Below are positions 2,368 through 5,290 of a DNA stretch of 5,290 bases, in pieces. Below the pieces are notes generated by a model. It ran no database searches and was not told where the DNA came from. It worked only from the letters and a program-made list of their open reading frames with translations. A program made the position numbers and the translations under genes. The stretch's first letter is position 1. Each line of letters starts with the position of its first letter. This DNA is from an uncultured Methylococcaceae bacterium (GTDB lineage: Bacteria; Pseudomonadota; Gammaproteobacteria; Methylococcales; Methylococcaceae), in NCBI GenBank assembly GCA_903910005.1, contig CAIVXW010000258.1, forward strand, positions 1-5,290. Direction: 5' to 3'.

Positions 2368-5290
2368 TCACCATTCACCAGTCACCACCCCCACCAGCAG
2401 CGGATAATCCTGATCCGCCAACGCCAGCATTTCGATACCGGTCAGCGTGTCGGTGCCGTCGTCCTGACCGTCGGCCAGATTCACGTCTTCAACCCGCCAG
2501 CTCTGGCTGTCCTGATCGTAGGTGATTTTGTAGTCGCTCAACTCGCCGCTATACATCACCACATCCTGACCCTCGCCGCCGTCCAGCGTGTCATCACCGG
2601 TGCCGCCGTCCAGGCTGTCATCGCCGGCTTCGCCCTGTAAGGAATCATCGCCGTCGCCGCCATTCAGCACGTTGGCGTTGGCAGTGCCGACCAGCACGTT
2701 ATCCAGCCCGTTGCCATAGCCGGTGAGGGCCGCATCCAGCAGCACCAGCACCTCGATGTTGTCGCCCAGTTCGTAATCGACCTTGCTCTCAACCACATCC
2801 TGATCCCCGTCTTTGGCATTTTCGATGATCGCATCCTCCATGCTGCTCACCTGATAGGTGTCGGAACCATCGCCGCCCGTCAGTGTATCCACGCCACCGC
2901 CGCCGATCAGGGTATCGTCGCCGTTCCCGCCCACCAGCGCATCGTTACCATTACGGCCATCCAGCACATTATCGCCACTAGTGCCGGTGATCCGGTTGGC
3001 CGCATCGTTGCCGGTTCCGGTGAGATTTTGCAGCCCGGTCAGCAGCAGGTTTTCCACATTGACCGGCAGCGTATAGTTGCGGCTGCTCTGCACCGAATCA
3101 TTCCCGCCCAGAGCCCCGGCCACGTCGATGATTTGATCGCGGAAATTGTCCACGAAGTAAAGGTCATTGCCTTCGCCGCCTTTGAGGGTGTCGATCCCGG
3201 TTCCACCCTGCAAGGTATCGTTGCCGTTCCCGCCATCCAGCAGATCATTGTCAAAACCGCCATCCAGACTGTCATCCCCGGAACCGCCCAGCAAAATGTC
3301 GTTACCGGCATCGCCGCGCAGATTGTCATTGCCCACCCCGCCATCCAGCGAATCATTGCCGGTATTCCCAATCAGGCTGTCATTCCCGGCCAGACCGCTC
3401 AGGGTATCGTTACCCGCCAGCCCGTCGAAGCGTTCATCCCCGGCTTTGCCGATCCACTTGTCATGCCGCGCTGTGCCCTTGATCAAGGTCGCTGTCGCGG
3501 TGACGATCCCGGTTTCCGCACTGCTCACCTGTTCTGCCGTGCCATGTCCGTCGGTGTAATGCAGGGTCACGCTCAAGGTCTTGCCGACCTCAGCGGCAGT
3601 CAGGGTATACCGATCCCCGGTACCCAGCACCTTGCCACCCGTCAGCCATTCATAGCTGAAGAACCCCAGACCATCCGCATCCACCAGATTCTGGCTCAGG
3701 GTCAAGACATTGCCTGACTGGGTTTTGCCATTGATGGTGACAGTCCCCGTGGGTATATCGTTGACATTCGCCACCGCCGCGCTGGCCGCACTGCTCACCT
3801 GTTCCGCCGTGCCCTGACCATCGGTATAACTGACCGCAACGCTGATCCGCTTTCCTACCTGGGCTTCCGTCAAAACCAGCGTATTCCCGGTAGCCTTGTC
3901 CAGCGCGGTTCCGTCCGCCAGCCACTGATAACGGAACGACCCCAAGCCATCGGCATCGCTCAGGTTCTGCGTATCCACTGCCAGCATTTGCTCCTGCTGA
4001 ATCAAGCCCGTCACGCTAATCCAGCCGGTGGGGAGATGGTTGGAACCGGCAATCGTCATTGAAGCCGCCGAGTAAACCGTCTCCGCCGTGCCGTTGCCGT
4101 CGGTGTAACGTAACGCCACCCGCACCGACTGGCCCACATCCGCAGCACTCAGGTCATAACGATTCTGACTGGCACCGCCGATGTTTTTCCAGGTTTTGCC
4201 ATCGGCTGAACGCTGCCACTGATAACTGAATGCGCCCAGACCATCGGCATCGGTAATCTGGCTGGTGTCGGCGTAAAGGGTTTGGTTTTGGGTGAAGTTA
4301 CCAGATAACTCAACCACTCCTGTCGGCTCGGAGTTACTATTCTTCTGAATGCTTGACGATATAAATTCAACTCGTAATCCGACCGGATTGGGATATACGC
4401 CTCCTTTATTGTTTGTAACAATAAATTCCAGTTCGTTTTTTGCATCAAGAAATCCGCTATTAGCGGAGAAGTTGGTGAATTTTGATAATGCAGTCGCTGA
4501 ACTTACTGTTTTTATTGGATTGCCGTTAAGTTTTATCTGGACACTATCGTCAGCAGCTACTCTAGCAGAAAATGAAGCTGTTTTTGGGTTATATCCAGAC
4601 AAATCAAATTCAAGAGACCAGTTATACAATCCATCTGAAGAGTTGTCGTAACTTTGAGAAGGATTTGAAGAGGGGGTGAGCCAATGAGAAGTTTTATTAT
4701 CTAAAATCCATCCATCTCCAATCGGCCAAGTATTATTTGCTTGTGTAATGCTATAACCAGAGGTTCCAGTAGCTGTGCCTTGTATCTTTATAAATTGATA
4801 ATTGCGATCAAGATCACCATTACTTAAACCTGCTCCTGTATTCACCAATCCAGGTATGCTGACAGTATCTTGTTTGTTGTCAGGGATAGGGTTGGTGATT
4901 GCTTGTGAATCCAGAATTTCTATTTTTAGATCGTCAATATAGCCCGTAAAATTATTATCAGTTAAATCGTTGCCAGCCCACCGCCCGATACGTAAGTTCC
5001 TCAGATCAATTAAGGCTTTATCATTTGGTATGCTTAATATGTCAGATGTAGTACTTCCGTCAATACTAAAAGAACCTTTTCCTCCGGATCTTTTCATCGA
5101 AAAAGTATGCCAAGAGCCATCGTTGACATTAACATTGTCAACCTTATTGTTATCCCAGATATAGTTCCATGAACCATACCCATTGAAATACAGCATGGAC
5201 ATCCCACCAGTGCCAACGCCAGCTGCAGAACCATTACCGACTTCTATGATAGGGGAGTAGGTGCCATCGAAATAAGATCCTGTTCCAGAT
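2368..5290 (-). CDS. Large secreted RTX-type adhesin-like protein with LamG-like and Ig-like repeats (N-terminus outside window)
   Basis: This is a probable cell-surface or secreted calcium-binding repeat protein exported by a type I secretion system. The frame is open to the window edge, giving at least 973 residues. The first in-frame ATG (5202) lies inside a domain and is not the start. N to C: a LamG-like jelly-roll domain (about 5290-4909) ending in the typical FTGYIDDLKI; a second beta-sandwich module (about 4848-4351) with DDSVQIKLNGN and NPVGLRVEF; three Ig-like repeats (4326-3502), each with DADGLG, an aromatic-x-W pair and YTDGxGTAE; 11, 5 and 5 RTX nonapeptides in three blocks; and a 60-residue acidic tail with TDTLTGIEMLAL that resembles type I secretion signals. 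RTX repeats fold into a beta-roll on binding Ca2+ after export. No catalytic domain is visible, so adhesion or glycan binding is the best guess; an enzyme or toxin domain may lie upstream. No secretion genes are present. GC falls sharply in the first two modules. Confidence 0.92.
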   Translation of the reverse strand, partial: SGTGSYFDGTYSPIIEVGNGSAAGVGTGGMSMLYFNGYGSWNYIWDNNKVDNVNVNDGSWHTFSMKRSGGKGSFSIDGSTTSDILSIPNDKALIDLRNLRIGRWAGNDLTDNNFTGYIDDLKIEILDSQAITNPIPDNKQDTVSIPGLVNTGAGLSNGDLDRNYQFIKIQGTATGTSGYSITQANNTWPIGDGWILDNKTSHWLTPSSNPSQSYDNSSDGLYNWSLEFDLSGYNPKTASFSARVAADDSVQIKLNGNPIKTVSSATALSKFTNFSANSGFLDAKNELEFIVTNNKGGVYPNPVGLRVEFISSSIQKNSNSEPTGVVELSGNFTQNQTLYADTSQITDADGLGAFSYQWQRSADGKTWKNIGGASQNRYDLSAADVGQSVRVALRYTDGNGTAETVYSAASMTIAGSNHLPTGWISVTGLIQQEQMLAVDTQNLSDADGLGSFRYQWLADGTALDKATGNTLVLTEAQVGKRISVAVSYTDGQGTAEQVSSAASAAVANVNDIPTGTVTINGKTQSGNVLTLSQNLVDADGLGFFSYEWLTGGKVLGTGDRYTLTAAEVGKTLSVTLHYTDGHGTAEQVSSAETGIVTATATLIKGTARHDKWIGKAGDERFDGLAGNDTLSGLAGNDSLIGNTGNDSLDGGVGNDNLRGDAGNDILLGGSGDDSLDGGFDNDLLDGGNGNDTLQGGTGIDTLKGGEGNDLYFVDNFRDQIIDVAGALGGNDSVQSSRNYTLPVNVENLLLTGLQNLTGTGNDAANRITGTSGDNVLDGRNGNDALVGGNGDDTLIGGGGVDTLTGGDGSDTYQVSSMEDAIIENAKDGDQDVVESKVDYELGDNIEVLVLLDAALTGYGNGLDNVLVGTANANVLNGGDGDDSLQGEAGDDSLDGGTGDDTLDGGEGQDVVMYSGELSDYKITYDQDSQSWRVEDVNLADGQDDGTDTLTGIEMLALADQDYPLLVGVVTGEW
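2554..2688 (-). repeat. RTX block 3: five calcium-binding nonapeptides, then the secretion-type tail
   Basis: The units are GTANANVLN, GGDGDDSLQ, GEAGDDSLD, GGTGDDTLD and GGEGQDVVM. After them comes SGELSDYKITYDQDSQSW and an acidic stretch ending TDTLTGIEMLALAD, a common end of type I secreted RTX proteins. The last residues (VGVVTGEW) differ from the usual small hydrophobic ending. Confidence 0.9.
2851..2985 (-). repeat. RTX block 2: five calcium-binding nonapeptides
   Basis: The units are GTSGDNVLD, GRNGNDALV, GGNGDDTLI, GGGGVDTLT and GGDGSDTYQ. The linker before this block (NDSVQSSRNYTLPVNVENLLLTG, then GTGND) is of the kind that separates RTX blocks in many large RTX proteins, and it resembles the linker before block 3. 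Confidence 0.9.
3154..3450 (-). repeat. RTX block 1: 11 consecutive calcium-binding nonapeptides
   Basis: Eleven in-phase 9-residue units of the form GGxGxDxLx run without a break, for example GLAGNDTLS, GGSGDDSLD and GGNGNDTLQ. The unit GGFDNDLLD has D for the second conserved glycine, and GKAGDERFD and GGEGNDLYF are degenerate end units. Eleven repeats are enough for a full parallel beta-roll with calcium ions between turns. Confidence 0.93.
3502..4326 (-). repeat. Three tandem Ig-like repeats of about 90 residues
   Basis: The repeats lie at about 4326-4051, 4035-3769 and 3753-3502. Each has a leading G-x-V/I strand, DADGLGxFxYxW, an L-x-x-A-x-V-G segment and YTDGxGTAExVxSA. The second and third share a nearly identical 27-base stretch (3517-3543 and 3787-3813, one difference noticed), exactly 270 bases or 90 codons apart, pointing to fairly recent duplication. 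The matching point in the first repeat is 279 bases further on and more diverged; this copy has a longer loop, RSADGKTWKNIGGASQN. Such arrays act as stalks that hold binding domains off the cell. Confidence 0.8.
4351..4848 (-). other. Second extracellular beta-sandwich module in the RTX protein
   Basis: About 165 residues contain WPIGDGWILDN, WSLEFDLSGYNP, ARVAADDSVQIKLNGN, a NSGFLDAKNELEFIVTN stretch and NPVGLRVEF. This pattern (Trp-rich start, DLSGY, asp-rich turn followed by LNG, final GLRVEF) occurs in many bacterial extracellular proteins as a galactose-binding-like fold. A ligand cannot be named from sequence. Confidence 0.5.
4909..5290 (-). other. LamG/concanavalin-like lectin domain (partial) in the RTX protein
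   Basis: The visible part runs from the window edge through GSWHTFSMKR and GSFSIDGS to LRIGRWAGN and FTGYIDDLKI. The order H-T-F-x-x-x-R, a G-x-x-x-x-x-D-G strand, then G-x-I-D-D-L-x-I is the usual signature of LamG-type jelly-roll domains, which often bind glycans. The first strands are missing. The DNA here is AT-rich, unlike the repeats further on. Confidence 0.7.

Noticed and set aside
2554..3450. CRISPR-like or satellite repeat array
   Set aside because: The regular 27-base period encodes RTX nonapeptides in one open frame, with diverged DNA and no spacer pattern.
5200..5202. ATG as the start of the RTX protein
   Set aside because: The frame continues upstream to the window edge with lectin-like sequence, and there is no signal or ribosome-binding site at this ATG.

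Overview
The window has two unlike halves that face each other. The left half (to about position 1830) carries the end of a DNA methyltransferase gene and a complete restriction endonuclease gene on the + strand. Together they form a Type II restriction-modification pair of the PstI/BsuBI family. The right half (2368 to the window end, - strand) is the C-terminal part of a very large secreted repeat protein with lectin-like, Ig-like and RTX calcium-binding modules. A short, poorly coding stretch of about 0.6 kb lies between them. The lectin, Ig and RTX architecture, the type I secretion style C-terminus, the integron site and the moderately high GC suggest a Gram-negative proteobacterium, probably an environmental gammaproteobacterium. 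The genus cannot be fixed from this sequence.

The main finding is an integron attC recombination site at 1747-1827, directly abutting the restriction gene. The endonuclease stop codon lies inside the first core box (CCTAAC), and the site ends in the matching GTTAGGC. Between the boxes lies a nested dyad with unpaired bases on one arm only, which is the hallmark of attC. The restriction-modification operon therefore looks like the cargo of a gene cassette whose left boundary lies outside the window.

After attC (1828-2367) there is a possible MerR-type operator dyad at 1871-1886, a good ribosome-binding site, and a 65-codon ORF. The N-terminus of this ORF looks like a MerC/MerT-type mercury uptake protein, but the frame appears to break after about 38 residues, so it is probably a remnant. 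The rest holds a 10-bp inverted repeat with arms 79 bp apart and a candidate terminator for the converging RTX gene. No second attC was found, so this stretch looks like the scarred edge of a mobile region.

The RTX-type protein is open to the right window edge, so its true start and N-terminal modules are missing. Read N to C it has a LamG-like domain, a second beta-sandwich module, three Ig-like repeats of about 90 residues, and 21 clean RTX nonapeptides in three blocks. The blocks are separated by two related linkers, and the protein ends in an acidic tail. The first two modules are AT-rich (35-38% GC in two 60-base samples), while the repeat region is GC-rich (67% in one sample). The switch falls near 4330, at the junction with the first Ig repeat, which suggests modular exchange of the sugar-binding front end.
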